Origin: Pontibacter arcticus
GTDB taxonomy: Bacteria > Bacteroidota > Bacteroidia > Cytophagales > Hymenobacteraceae
NCBI RefSeq assembly: GCF_003284895.1
Contig: NZ_QMDV01000004.1
Coordinates: 188,501 to 252,500 of the forward strand
Length of the DNA stretch: 64,000 nucleotides
Reading direction: 5' to 3'
Part shown: one piece after another, positions 44,720-52,887 of the stretch
Layout of the letters: each line of letters starts with the position of its first letter
Numbering within the stretch: the stretch's first letter is position 1
The notes under the pieces: generated by a model
The model's database searches: none
The model's input: the letters and a program-made list of their open reading frames with translations, nothing else
What the model was told of the DNA's origin: nothing
Position numbers and translations under genes: made by a program

Positions 44720-46096
44720 TTAAACTGATCTACTGAATACAGGTGTGGTTGGCTCCGATTCCCAGAGGCGGGCATCAAAACACATGGCAATGTTTCGTAA
44801 AAAAGTTTTTCCGGCCGGTAATACTTCCACAAATGTGTTTCCGTAGGCTACCAGCCCATCCTCGGCTAAAGGTTGTAATCTTGTTAGGGCATCGGCAAAG
44901 TATGGCTGCTCGGCCTCGCTCCACGATGTATAAAACCGGCACATCAGGTTAAGGATATGCGCTCGTATCAAAGTATCTTCTGCTGTCAGGGCGTGGCCTT
45001 TCAGGATGGGGAGTTTGCCTGTTGCGATGCCAGCTTCATAGGCTTCCACTTCTTTTACATTCTGCAGGAACGCGGTACCTGTATCGGAAATGCTGGATGC
45101 GCCCAAAGCGATCAGCAGTTCGGTATGGCGCGGCGTGTAGCCCATAAAGTTGCGGTGCAGCGTGTTTTGCTCATAAGCAATGTTCAGTTCATCATCCGGC
45201 AGGGCAAAATGGTCCATCCCAATTTCAAGGTAACCGGCTTCCTGCAATAGCTCGCGGCCCAGCTCATACAAGGCACGTTTTTCATCCGGCGATGGCAGGT
45301 CGGCATCTGAATAGCGGCGCTGTGCCTTACTTTTCCAGGGCACGTGGGCATAACTATAGAAGGCGATCCTTTCGGGGCGCAGCTCTTTTACTTTCTCGAT
45401 GGTATGGCGAATGCTGTCTTGAGTTTGGAACGGCAGGCCGTAAATAATGTCACCGTTCATGGAAGTATAGCCAATGGCGCGGGCATCATCAAACGTAACT
45501 TTAGTGCGCTCGAATGTCTGGATGCGGTTGATCACAAACTGTACTCTTGAGTCGAAATCCTGAATACCCACACTCAGCCTTCTGAAGCCCAGTTCATACA
45601 ATACTTCCAGTTGTTCGCGGTTGGTAGCATTGGGGTGTACTTCCAGGCTAAAGGCTGCATCTTCGGTTATATCAGCTTTCTCGAGAAGTAAAGTAAGTAA
45701 CGTTTTCAGGTTTTGCGCATTGAAAAAAGTGGGCGTTCCACCGCCCAGATGCAACTCCGTGATGCGCGGGCGCTCTTCGAATTCTGCCAGGTAGATTTCC
45801 CACTCCTGCAATATAGCCTGCAAATAGGGTTCTTCTACGGCGTGGTTGGTGGTGATGCGCTTGTTGCAGCCGCAGTAGGTGCAAAGTTTTTCGCAGAAAG
45901 GCAGGTGCAGGTATAAACTGATGCCTTCGGTGCTGTTTGTTTTCCGGAAAGCCTGTTTTACGTGTGCCATCCATTGCTCCTGTGTTAGTGGGGTTTCGTC
46001 CCAATAAGGCACGGTAGGGTAGCTGGTATAACGCGGCGAAGGCACATCATATTTGGCTAGCAGTTCGGAGGCGGTAGTTAAAACAGTCGTGTTCAT
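44720..46096 (-). CDS. hemN: Oxygen-independent coproporphyrinogen III oxidase
   Basis: 458 residues, the HemN length. Radical-SAM cluster motif: CEKLCTYCGC with Cys68, Cys72 and Cys75. Preceded by TSYPTVPYWDE and followed by HLGGGTPTF, and the HemN C-terminal domain follows (ITGKALTAED, LIRAHILNLMC). HemN decarboxylates coproporphyrinogen III anaerobically in the cytosol. The HemW paralogue is shorter (about 380) and usually lacks this CGC/KR context. hemJ is the next gene downstream. Confidence 0.95.
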   Translation of the reverse strand: MNTTVLTTASELLAKYDVPSPRYTSYPTVPYWDETPLTQEQWMAHVKQAFRKTNSTEGISLYLHLPFCEKLCTYCGCNKRITTNHAVEEPYLQAILQEWEIYLAEFEERPRITELHLGGGTPTFFNAQNLKTLLTLLLEKADITEDAAFSLEVHPNATNREQLEVLYELGFRRLSVGIQDFDSRVQFVINRIQTFERTKVTFDDARAIGYTSMNGDIIYGLPFQTQDSIRHTIEKVKELRPERIAFYSYAHVPWKSKAQRRYSDADLPSPDEKRALYELGRELLQEAGYLEIGMDHFALPDDELNIAYEQNTLHRNFMGYTPRHTELLIALGASSISDTGTAFLQNVKEVEAYEAGIATGKLPILKGHALTAEDTLIRAHILNLMCRFYTSWSEAEQPYFADALTRLQPLAEDGLVAYGNTFVEVLPAGKTFLRNIAMCFDARLWESEPTTPVFSRSV

Positions 46097-46221
46097 AGCT
46101 TCTGGTTGTATCAGCGCCCGTTAACTGGGCTGCAATTGATACTACAAAGGTCTGAAGTAACGGCTGTGAATTAAATGATAAATATCAGTTGAAAAGGGAG
46201 ATTATTGTCAGGTTTAAAGAG

Positions 46222-46257
46222 GCTGGAAGTATAATCTTTTAAGATTATACTTCCAGC
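46222..46257. terminator. Near-perfect palindrome after the acetolactate decarboxylase gene
   Basis: Stem GCTGGAAGTATAATCTT (46222-46238) with AAGATTATACTTCCAGC (46241-46257), two-base loop. Each arm contains the heptamer, AAGTATA or TATACTT. It lies 39 bases beyond the end of the leftward gene. Confidence 0.7.
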
Positions 46258-46296
46258 AACCCAAAATTCAACTTTATTGGTGTGTATCTGCAGTTT

Positions 46297-47013
46297 TTAC
46301 TCTGCCGGTAAGTAAAGTTTAACCGCTCCTTTCTGAAACAGCACATCATCTAAATGGCCCATTTTTTTACGATCGGCCGTTATCAGGTGCATGTGCAGGT
46401 AGGTATCGTGATGCGTGAAAATGGCTTTGTGTTCTGTAGAAAAGAAACCCACTATTTCTGCCTGTTCATTTTCGAGTTTATAGTTTATCTGTCCTTCGTG
46501 GGCCTGGTCCGGAGAACTCACTTTGGAGCCTTTCGGCAGATTTACAATATGGATAGTTGCCTGCTCCACTGCACCTGAAAGCTTAAACATAAATGGCCTT
46601 TGCGAGGCTTTGGTTTCTTTATCCAGGTACTGCTCCAATTCTTGAATGGTCTGTATGTTTTCCGGCAGGTTTTGTTCTTTCCATTTTGAAATGTTGGCAT
46701 ATCCGAAAAAGGGCGCTTTCAAGTTATAGGTTTCTTCTACCAGCATGGTTGTGTCCGAAGTAACAGTCGATTTATACGATTTACCATCCAGGATCAGGAT
46801 CTCTCCTGTTAGATATTCCACAGGGCCGAGGCCGTATAAATTTGTCTTGTCTGCGATGGTATCAAGTTGAATGTTGCCCTGGAGTTGCCCTTTCCACATT
46901 ACGTTTTTCATCTCACCGACAACTTTTACTGTATGATCTGTTTGTTGCGTTTTTGTTGCGCAGCCTGTAAAAGTCAAAACGGCAAGGCCTAATAGTATGG
47001 TGTTGAAATTCAT
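46297..47013 (-). CDS. budA: Alpha-acetolactate decarboxylase family lipoprotein
   Basis: 238 residues. The N-terminus is a lipoprotein signal (LTFTGC near residue 18), which is unusual because the classic enzyme is cytosolic. The rest matches AlsD/BudA: GLGPVEYLTGEILIL, HEGQINYKLENEQAEIVGFFS, and the zinc site HMH in TYLHMHLITADRKKMGHLDD, with the third His in GHL. It would convert acetolactate to acetoin. The mismatch with the expected place of its substrate suggests it may have a different job. Family call strong; role uncertain. Confidence 0.85.
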   Translation of the reverse strand: MNFNTILLGLAVLTFTGCATKTQQTDHTVKVVGEMKNVMWKGQLQGNIQLDTIADKTNLYGLGPVEYLTGEILILDGKSYKSTVTSDTTMLVEETYNLKAPFFGYANISKWKEQNLPENIQTIQELEQYLDKETKASQRPFMFKLSGAVEQATIHIVNLPKGSKVSSPDQAHEGQINYKLENEQAEIVGFFSTEHKAIFTHHDTYLHMHLITADRKKMGHLDDVLFQKGAVKLYLPAE

Positions 47014-47209
47014 AGTATAAAATTGTTTTTACGTTGATGGCTGTAGCCGGCACTACAGCTGTTAAATTAGCTTAAAATTAAGTTAATCTCTTTTGAATTT
47101 AAAAAAGGTTCAGCTTTCAACTTAAAGCTACGTTCTTATTTTTAATACCTGTTAAATCATTTACATTGCCTGAAGTATAAAAGTGATGTATCCTCAAAAG
47201 TAGAATGCC

Positions 47210-48313
47210 ATGAACATAACCGTACCAACGCTCTTGCTCGATCAGGAAAAATGCAGACGCAACATACATAAAATGGCAGCGAAAGCCGACCAAAATAATG
47301 TGAAGCTGCGGCCGCATTTTAAAACACACCAATCTTGGCAGGTGGGCGAGTGGTTCCGGGAAGCGGGAGTAGACCGGATAACGGTTTCATCGTTGCGGAT
47401 GGCCGAGTATTTTGCAAGCCACGGCTGGACGGATATTATGGTAGCTTTCCCGGCCAACATCCTGGAAATGGAACGCATTAACCGGCTGGCCGCCACTATA
47501 AAACTACACCTGGTTGCTGTAAATTCAGAAACGATTGAGGCCTTGGCGCAAGGGTTGCTGCATCCGGTTTATACCTGGCTCAAGATCGATACCGGCTATC
47601 ACCGCACCGGCATACTTCCAACCGATCATGGGCACATCAGCTTAACTTTAGAAAGTATAAAACAAAGTGTAAACCTGTATTTCTCGGGTTTCCTGGCACA
47701 CGACGGCCATACCTATAAGCAAACCGAAAAAGCAGCCGTGCAGGCCATTCATAACACAACGGTCAGTGCATTGCAGGAGCTTCAAACAAAGTATAAACCG
47801 CATTTTCCGGACCTGAAGCTTTCGTTAGGCGATACGCCTTCGTGTAGTATGCTGGATGATCTGAGTGGTGTGGATGAGATCCGGCCGGGCAATTATGTTT
47901 TTTACGACCTCACGCAGCAGCACATCGGCTCCTGTACTTTTGATGAAATTGCAGTTTGCATGGCTTGCCCGGTAGTGGCCATTCACCCGGAGCGCAACGA
48001 AATTATACTTTACGGCGGCAGCGTGCATTTCTCGAAAGATGTTTTGCCGCAGGCAGATGGCAGCTTATGTTTTGGCCGGATTGTGGAGCTAACCGAAAGC
48101 GGCTGGACTGCGCCAAAAGAGGGGATTATGCTGGTGTCGCTTTCGCAGGAACATGGTATCGTAAAAGCGAGCGATGCGGAACTGGCAAAGTATAAAATCG
48201 GCGATCTGCTGTATGTGCTACCTGTTCACTCGTGCCTGACGGCGGATGCCATGCGGGGTTATACTACGCTGGAAGGTGAGCAGCTGGAACATTTATCGGG
48301 GTTGCTAAAGTAA
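47210..48313 (+). CDS. D-threonine aldolase/alanine racemase-fold PLP enzyme
   Basis: 367 residues. The PLP lysine is Lys38 in RPHFKTHQ, the fingerprint of the D-TA/DSD1 group (fold-type III). The C-terminal metal-binding pair VHSC (His340, Cys342) matches the His/Cys site of D-threonine aldolase and D-serine dehydratase. It probably acts on a D-amino acid or a hydroxy-amino acid in the cytosol; aldolase or dehydratase cannot be chosen from sequence. No operon partner. Confidence 0.88.
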   Translation: MNITVPTLLLDQEKCRRNIHKMAAKADQNNVKLRPHFKTHQSWQVGEWFREAGVDRITVSSLRMAEYFASHGWTDIMVAFPANILEMERINRLAATIKLHLVAVNSETIEALAQGLLHPVYTWLKIDTGYHRTGILPTDHGHISLTLESIKQSVNLYFSGFLAHDGHTYKQTEKAAVQAIHNTTVSALQELQTKYKPHFPDLKLSLGDTPSCSMLDDLSGVDEIRPGNYVFYDLTQQHIGSCTFDEIAVCMACPVVAIHPERNEIILYGGSVHFSKDVLPQADGSLCFGRIVELTESGWTAPKEGIMLVSLSQEHGIVKASDAELAKYKIGDLLYVLPVHSCLTADAMRGYTTLEGEQLEHLSGLLK

Positions 48314-48352
48314 AGGTTGGAGCCTGTACAAAGAGATTACCTCTGAACTTGT

Positions 48353-48432
48353 AAACCCACCCCTAACCCCTCCTGAGAGGGGAATTCGCTCAAGTATAAA
48401 TTCCCCTCCTTGGAGGGGCTAGGGGTGGGTAA
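48353..48432. repeat. REP-like palindrome, copy 2
   Basis: Arms CCCACCCCTAACCCCTCC (48356-48373) and GGAGGGGCTAGGGGTGGG (48412-48429) pair with one mismatch, and the inner AATTCGCTCAAGTATAAATT loop is almost identical to the copy at 42.7 kb. It is followed by AAGTATACTT, a palindromic version of the heptamer. Confidence 0.85.
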
Positions 48433-48486
48433 GTATACTTTCAAGTACGCTGCCAGGTATAAACAGCATGCCTGCAAGTATAAATG

Positions 48487-48810
48487 TTAAGCTTCGGGCA
48501 TAATGCGCAGCACTATGCCATCCAGTTCTTCGTTTACACGCAGCTGGCACGACAGGCGGCTTTGCTGGGTAGCGTGCGGCAACGATTCCAGCATATACGC
48601 TTCGTCGTCGCTCTGCTCGGGTAGTGCTTCGCTTTCCAGTACCTCTACATGGCAGGTTGCGCAAATAGCCATTCCACCGCACAAAGCCTGAATATCGTAC
48701 TCATTTGCTTTCAGCACTTCCATAACCGAAAGGCCCATATCGGTGGGTGCTTCGAGGGCAATGCGTTCGCCGTTTTCCTGGGCTACATAAATGGTTATGG
48801 TGTCTTTCAT
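48487..48810 (-). CDS. [2Fe-2S] ferredoxin
   Basis: 107 residues. The cluster ligands are visible as Cys44, Cys50, Cys53 (CGGMAICATC) and Cys88 (SRLSCQL), the spacing of adrenodoxin-type and putidaredoxin-type ferredoxins. It carries one electron at a time in the cytosol. Its start codon overlaps by four bases (ATGA) the stop of the upstream reductase gene, so the two are translationally coupled and form a reductase-ferredoxin pair. Which oxidase uses them is not visible here. Confidence 0.95.
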   Translation of the reverse strand: MKDTITIYVAQENGERIALEAPTDMGLSVMEVLKANEYDIQALCGGMAICATCHVEVLESEALPEQSDDEAYMLESLPHATQQSRLSCQLRVNEELDGIVLRIMPEA

Positions 48811-49820
48811 GTCAGTTCCTGTATGCCGTTCACGGTAGTATATTTCAGCACGAATTTTTTATCTGGATACACAATGTTGTAAGCGCTTTGTGCCATCAGG
48901 GCCGCCTCATGGAAACCGCAAAGTATAAGTTTCAGTTTGCCCGGGTACGTGTTGATGTCGCCGATGGCGTAGATGCCTGGGATATTGGTAGAGTAATCAA
49001 AGGTGTTTACCACGATCGCGCTTTTCTCCAAATCCAGTCCCCAGTTTTCCAGCGGGCCAAGCTTCGGAACCAAGCCAAATAACGGAATAAAGTAATCGGC
49101 TTCGATCTGATAAGGTGCCTCGTTATCAACCAGCACCGTTACCGCTTCCAGTTCGTTTTCGCCGTGCAGCTCGCTTACATTCGATTTCAGGATGAGTTTG
49201 ATCTGGCCTTCTTCTGCCATGCTCATGACTTTGGCCGCAGACTCAGGCGCTCCTCTGAACATGGTGCCACGGTGTACCAGGGTCAGTTCTTTGCAGATTG
49301 CCGCCAGGTAAATAGTCCAGTCTAAGGCAGAGTCGCCGCCACCCGAAATTACCACGCGCTTGTCCCGGAATGTTTCCGGATCGCGCACCATGTAGGTTAC
49401 GCCGTTGTTTTCATACTTTTCCAGGTTTTCGATGGCTGGTTTGCGGGGCTCAAAAGAACCCAGGCCACCGGCAATCACTACTACTTTGCAGGCAATTTCG
49501 GTACCGGCAACAGTGGTTACTATAAAAGAACCGTCTTCCTGTTTTTCAAGGTCTTCTACGCGCTCGCCTAATGTAAATGTAGGGTGAAAAGGGTCAATCT
49601 GTTGCTCCAGATTTTTAACCAGGTCGCCGGCCATCACTTCCGGAAAACCCGGAATATCGTAGATCGGTTTTTTAGGATAAATCTCGGTTAACTGGCCGCC
49701 AACAGCTGCCAGCGCATCTACCACATGGCAGCGCATTTTTAAAAGTCCGGCTTCGAATACGGCAAAAAGTCCTACGGGGCCTGCGCCCACTATACATATA
49801 TCAGTTGTTATTCTTTCCAT
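48807..49820 (-). CDS. Ferredoxin-NADP reductase, thioredoxin-reductase-like type
   Basis: 337 residues. FAD motif IVGAGPVGLFAVFEA near residue 10, NADPH motif VISGGGDSALDWTI near 158, and C-terminal AIGDINTYPGKLKLILCGFHEA. It lacks a CxxC redox pair between the domains, as expected for the FNR2 type that passes electrons to ferredoxin rather than thioredoxin. The gene overlaps the ferredoxin gene by four bases, and a possible -7 box lies 36 bases upstream. Cytosolic electron transfer. Confidence 0.93.
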   Translation of the reverse strand: MERITTDICIVGAGPVGLFAVFEAGLLKMRCHVVDALAAVGGQLTEIYPKKPIYDIPGFPEVMAGDLVKNLEQQIDPFHPTFTLGERVEDLEKQEDGSFIVTTVAGTEIACKVVVIAGGLGSFEPRKPAIENLEKYENNGVTYMVRDPETFRDKRVVISGGGDSALDWTIYLAAICKELTLVHRGTMFRGAPESAAKVMSMAEEGQIKLILKSNVSELHGENELEAVTVLVDNEAPYQIEADYFIPLFGLVPKLGPLENWGLDLEKSAIVVNTFDYSTNIPGIYAIGDINTYPGKLKLILCGFHEAALMAQSAYNIVYPDKKFVLKYTTVNGIQELT

Positions 49821-49855
49821 TACTGCGTCAGATTTTAGTCGCTCGGTTAAAGGCG

Positions 49856-49863
49856 CAAAATTA
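49856..49863 (-). promoter_or_regulatory. Candidate -7 box for the reductase/ferredoxin operon
   Basis: On the minus strand TAATTTTG fits TAnnTTTG, 36 bases before the start. No -33 TTG at the right spacing. Confidence 0.3.
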
Positions 49864-50095
49864 CAACGGCCTTTAGAGCTTCCCTAATAAAATACTTTAA
49901 AATAAACGGTTTAGCTGGTTAGGATGATGTGCGGTTATGCATCAGTAAATGTTCGGTCGCGGAATTGTAACATGCTTTTCAGCATAACACCGATTGGCTT
50001 ACTTTGTTGCAGGTATTTATACTTTGTTCAGCCTGCTTAATGTGATTATTAGCCACAACAAAATTAATTTATACTTCCTGAAAGTATAGATTACT

Positions 50096-50425
50096 CTATT
50101 CCTTATCGTTTTCCAGAATTTTTAAAATTGCATTCCTGACTTCTGCGATCGGCTCGGAGTTCAGTACTTTCCGGGAATAACGGTCCAGGCCGATTTCAGC
50201 TAACACCTGCTGCAGTTTCATAACATAAGAGTCGATATCATTTGTGAGCAGCACCACTGCTTCCGGGTTATTTTTTATCTCTTCATCTACCAGGTTTATC
50301 TTCAGGTTCTCAGCCTGTTTTATTTCATTTTGCAAAGTAGATGTGATGGCTTGTAAGGATAGGCCTTCTTCAAAAAGGCGGTTTAAGAGCATGTTAGCAT
50401 TCAGATACCTGTTTTGAGTCGCCAT
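50096..50425 (-). CDS. Small helical uncharacterised protein
   Basis: 109 residues, no signal or membrane segment. Helical and charged, with regions such as MLLNRLFEEGLSLQAITSTLQNEI and SYVMKLQQVLAEIGLDRYSR. I know no family name. It is divergent from the low-complexity gene at 50.7 kb. The even codon pattern and the amphipathic helices support a real gene. Confidence 0.6.
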   Translation of the reverse strand: MATQNRYLNANMLLNRLFEEGLSLQAITSTLQNEIKQAENLKINLVDEEIKNNPEAVVLLTNDIDSYVMKLQQVLAEIGLDRYSRKVLNSEPIAEVRNAILKILENDKE

Positions 50426-50696
50426 TTTTTTGTTACGAAGGAAGGAAAACGGATTTGTAGTAAAGCACTATGCAGTACCTGTAATTGCCTTATAATGTTG
50501 TGGCGGAAGTCTGCTTTATCAGCTTAAAACAGGGATGACTAGATCAGATGCAGCTCAGGATACCTGGAGCATAAAAGCGGGCCCAAATATTTTGCGGTGA
50601 AATATGGGTTTTTAAAGCTCAAAAGGATAACCGGCCGTAAGTAACTGCGTTTAAGAAGCATGTGTACTTTAACTCTAATTTTTAAAAACCAAAGCT

Positions 50697-52040
50697 ATGG
50701 CAAGAGATTATCAGAATGACTACAACAACGATTACGACAATAACGAAGACAGAGGTTTTCTGGGTCGCGTAGGCGAGACTATAAGCAACGCCTGGAACCG
50801 CGTAGTCGGACACGATGACGATGACTATAACCAGGATAACAATAGCAACCGCAACTACGGAAACTCAGGAAACAGCAACCGTTCATATGGCTCATCCAGC
50901 GACAGCGACCGTGGCGGTTACCGCTCTTACGGCAGCACGACCGGCGACTACAGCGGCGGTACTCGTTACGGAGAAGGTGGCAGCACTTATGGCGGAGGCT
51001 CAGGGTATGGTTACTCTAATTTAGGCAACTCCAGCAGCAATGAAGCCAGCAGATACGGCGGCGGCGGTTCTTACCGCTCAGACAGAGGCGAATCAAGTAG
51101 CTACGGAAGCCAGGGAAGTTCTTCCGGAAGTATGCGTGGCAACGATCGTTACTCGTCAGGAAACTACGGTTCTTCTTCGCAGGGCAGCTCATCACGTGGC
51201 AGCTCCGACAACGATTACAGCAACTACATGAACAACAACTATAGCTCCGGAGGCCAAAACCGTGGCATGGGCAGTTCATCTAACTACGGCCAGAGCGGCA
51301 GCAGCAACTATGGTTCAAGCAGAGGATCAAACTATGGTTCGTCTGGTTCAGGTTCACAGTCAGGCTATGGCTCAGGATCGCAGTCTGGTTACGGCAGCAG
51401 CAGCAGAAGCAACTATGGCGCATCATCTGATAGTGGCAGAAACAGCTTTGGCAGCGGCTCTATGAATAGCTACGGTTCAGGTAACACTGGCTCTTCAGGT
51501 TACGGCAGCAGTTCTATGGGTTCAGGCTCAGGTTATGGTGGAAGCAGCTCCATGGGAAGTTCAGGATCACAAGGTAATTATGGAAGCGGTTCTACGGGAA
51601 GCTCCAGCTCCATGGGTAATTATGGCAGCAGCTCAAGAGGACAAGGCTCATCTAACTACGGAAGTGGTTCGCAAGGCAACTACGGTTCCTCATCAAACTA
51701 CGGAAGCAGCAACAGAGGCGGGTCAGGTTCACAGGGTAACTACGGTGGTTCAAACTATGGTAGCAGCTCGATGGGTTCTGGCTCAGGTTATGGCGGAAGT
51801 GGTTCTATGGGATCAGGTTCGCAGGGCAATTACGGCAGCAGCTCCAGAGGCCAGGGTTCGTCTAATTACGGCGGCGGCTCTATGGGTTCTTCTAACTCTA
51901 GTTATGGCAGAAGCTCAGGCAGCAGCCAGGGCAACTATGGTTCCGGAAGCCAGTCTGGCCATGGAAGCTATAACTCCGATAACAATGTGAATCCACGCTC
52001 CGGCCGTGGCAGAAACTGGGACGAGAACGACAGATACTAA
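50697..52040 (+). CDS. Low-complexity Gly/Ser/Tyr/Asn-rich protein (FUS-like composition)
   Basis: 447 residues. The first 45 are Asp/Asn-rich with a short amphipathic piece (RGFLGRVGETISNAWNRVVG); from about 50 the chain is low-complexity Gly, Ser, Tyr, Asn and Gln with scattered Arg. I count about 30 Tyr-Gly dipeptides, mostly in NYGS, GYGS and SYGS contexts, and no Cys. The C-terminus is charged (RSGRGRNWDENDRY). The middle shows an internal duplication: the block SMGSGSGYGGS...QGNYGS...SRGQGSSNYG occurs twice. No signal peptide is visible, so it is probably cytosolic. Such sequences can form condensates or fibres in eukaryotes; here that is an inference. Confidence 0.8.
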   Translation: MARDYQNDYNNDYDNNEDRGFLGRVGETISNAWNRVVGHDDDDYNQDNNSNRNYGNSGNSNRSYGSSSDSDRGGYRSYGSTTGDYSGGTRYGEGGSTYGGGSGYGYSNLGNSSSNEASRYGGGGSYRSDRGESSSYGSQGSSSGSMRGNDRYSSGNYGSSSQGSSSRGSSDNDYSNYMNNNYSSGGQNRGMGSSSNYGQSGSSNYGSSRGSNYGSSGSGSQSGYGSGSQSGYGSSSRSNYGASSDSGRNSFGSGSMNSYGSGNTGSSGYGSSSMGSGSGYGGSSSMGSSGSQGNYGSGSTGSSSSMGNYGSSSRGQGSSNYGSGSQGNYGSSSNYGSSNRGGSGSQGNYGGSNYGSSSMGSGSGYGGSGSMGSGSQGNYGSSSRGQGSSNYGGGSMGSSNSSYGRSSGSSQGNYGSGSQSGHGSYNSDNNVNPRSGRGRNWDENDRY

Positions 52041-52065
52041 GTCGTACGGAACCCTATTCACACTC

Positions 52066-52100
52066 ACAAAAGCCTGCCATGTTGCAGGCTTTTGTATTAT
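52066..52100 (+). terminator. Terminator after the first low-complexity gene
   Basis: Stem ACAAAAGCCTGC (52066-52077) with GCAGGCTTTTGT (52084-52095), 12 bases, perfect, with a 6-base loop. So the next low-complexity gene probably has its own promoter. Confidence 0.85.
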
Positions 52101-52181
52101 ATACTTTTCAGATTTATACTTTGATTAAAACGTAAAGTATAGTTTCAAACTAATTCATACTTCAATTTAATAAACAACGCT

Positions 52182-52829
52182 ATGGAAAGATACGAGCAAG
52201 ACAACTATTACCACGGAGGTGTAGGCGAAGAAAACAGACGCAACCAAAGCCACGGCCAGAATTACCACAACGATTTCGGGAGAGGCCACGACCGCCGACC
52301 AGACAGCAATTTTAATGGCCGAAGTATAGAAGAGCGCCGCCAAGATATGAGCCAGTATGATAACCACGCCCGACTCCGTTCCGGCAACCACGATTTCGAT
52401 AACGAAGCGTACAACAATTACCAGCGCAACAACCAACAATTAAGGAACGCTTATGATAACCAGGTACGTCGCGAGCACCACCAGTTAGACGATATCCGGC
52501 AGGGCTACGGCGTCCCGGAATTCGGAAATTCATCAGGTTCGGGATATCAGCAGGAGCAAGGCTACAATTCCGGAAGAATGAGCGGTTACAGCGGTGCTGC
52601 CTTCGGAGGATCTAATTACAGTGCACATGGCGGGTTTGGTGGAGCACCTGAGTACGGCGCCATGAGCGGCGACAGAGGCAATGTAACACAATACACATCC
52701 GCATCAGGTTATGGCGGCGGCGAAAACCGCAATGCATACGGACAGGGTATAAGGCAACCTGATTCAGATAATTACAGAAATCAGGATCATCAGAACAGAT
52801 ACAGAAGAAACCACGAACAGAACTGGTAA
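52182..52829 (+). CDS. Second low-complexity Tyr/Asn/Arg/Gly-rich protein
   Basis: 215 residues. The N-terminal half is Asn-, Arg-, Gln-, His- and Asp-rich (ENRRNQSHGQNYHNDFGRGHDRR, SQYDNHARLRSGNHDF), and the C-terminal half is Gly/Ser/Tyr-rich (SGSGYQQEQGYNSGRMSGYSG, SGYGGGENRNAYGQGI), ending in basic aromatic residues. No signal, no domain recognised. With the gene before it, this makes two adjacent disordered, tyrosine- and arginine-containing proteins. A strong terminator follows. Confidence 0.75.
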   Translation: MERYEQDNYYHGGVGEENRRNQSHGQNYHNDFGRGHDRRPDSNFNGRSIEERRQDMSQYDNHARLRSGNHDFDNEAYNNYQRNNQQLRNAYDNQVRREHHQLDDIRQGYGVPEFGNSSGSGYQQEQGYNSGRMSGYSGAAFGGSNYSAHGGFGGAPEYGAMSGDRGNVTQYTSASGYGGGENRNAYGQGIRQPDSDNYRNQDHQNRYRRNHEQNW

Positions 52830-52830
52830 T

Positions 52831-52868
52831 AAAAAAAGCGCCTCTTTATCAGGAGGCGCTTTTTTTAT
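52831..52868. terminator. Bidirectional terminator after the second low-complexity gene
   Basis: Stem AAAAAAAGCGCCTC (52831-52844) with GAGGCGCTTTTTTT (52853-52866), loop of eight, between convergent genes. Confidence 0.95.
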
Positions 52869-52887
52869 AATGTACTCTATTATTCTT

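Noticed and set aside
43803-46096. hemJ-hemN operon
   Set aside because: They are on the same strand but separated by a 389-base gap with a terminator after hemN, so they are neighbours, not an operon.
50815-51990. Several long frames in other phases of the low-complexity gene
   Set aside because: They arise from the repetitive Gly/Ser/Tyr codons; the products are runs of Met, Ala, Thr and Val with no protein logic.
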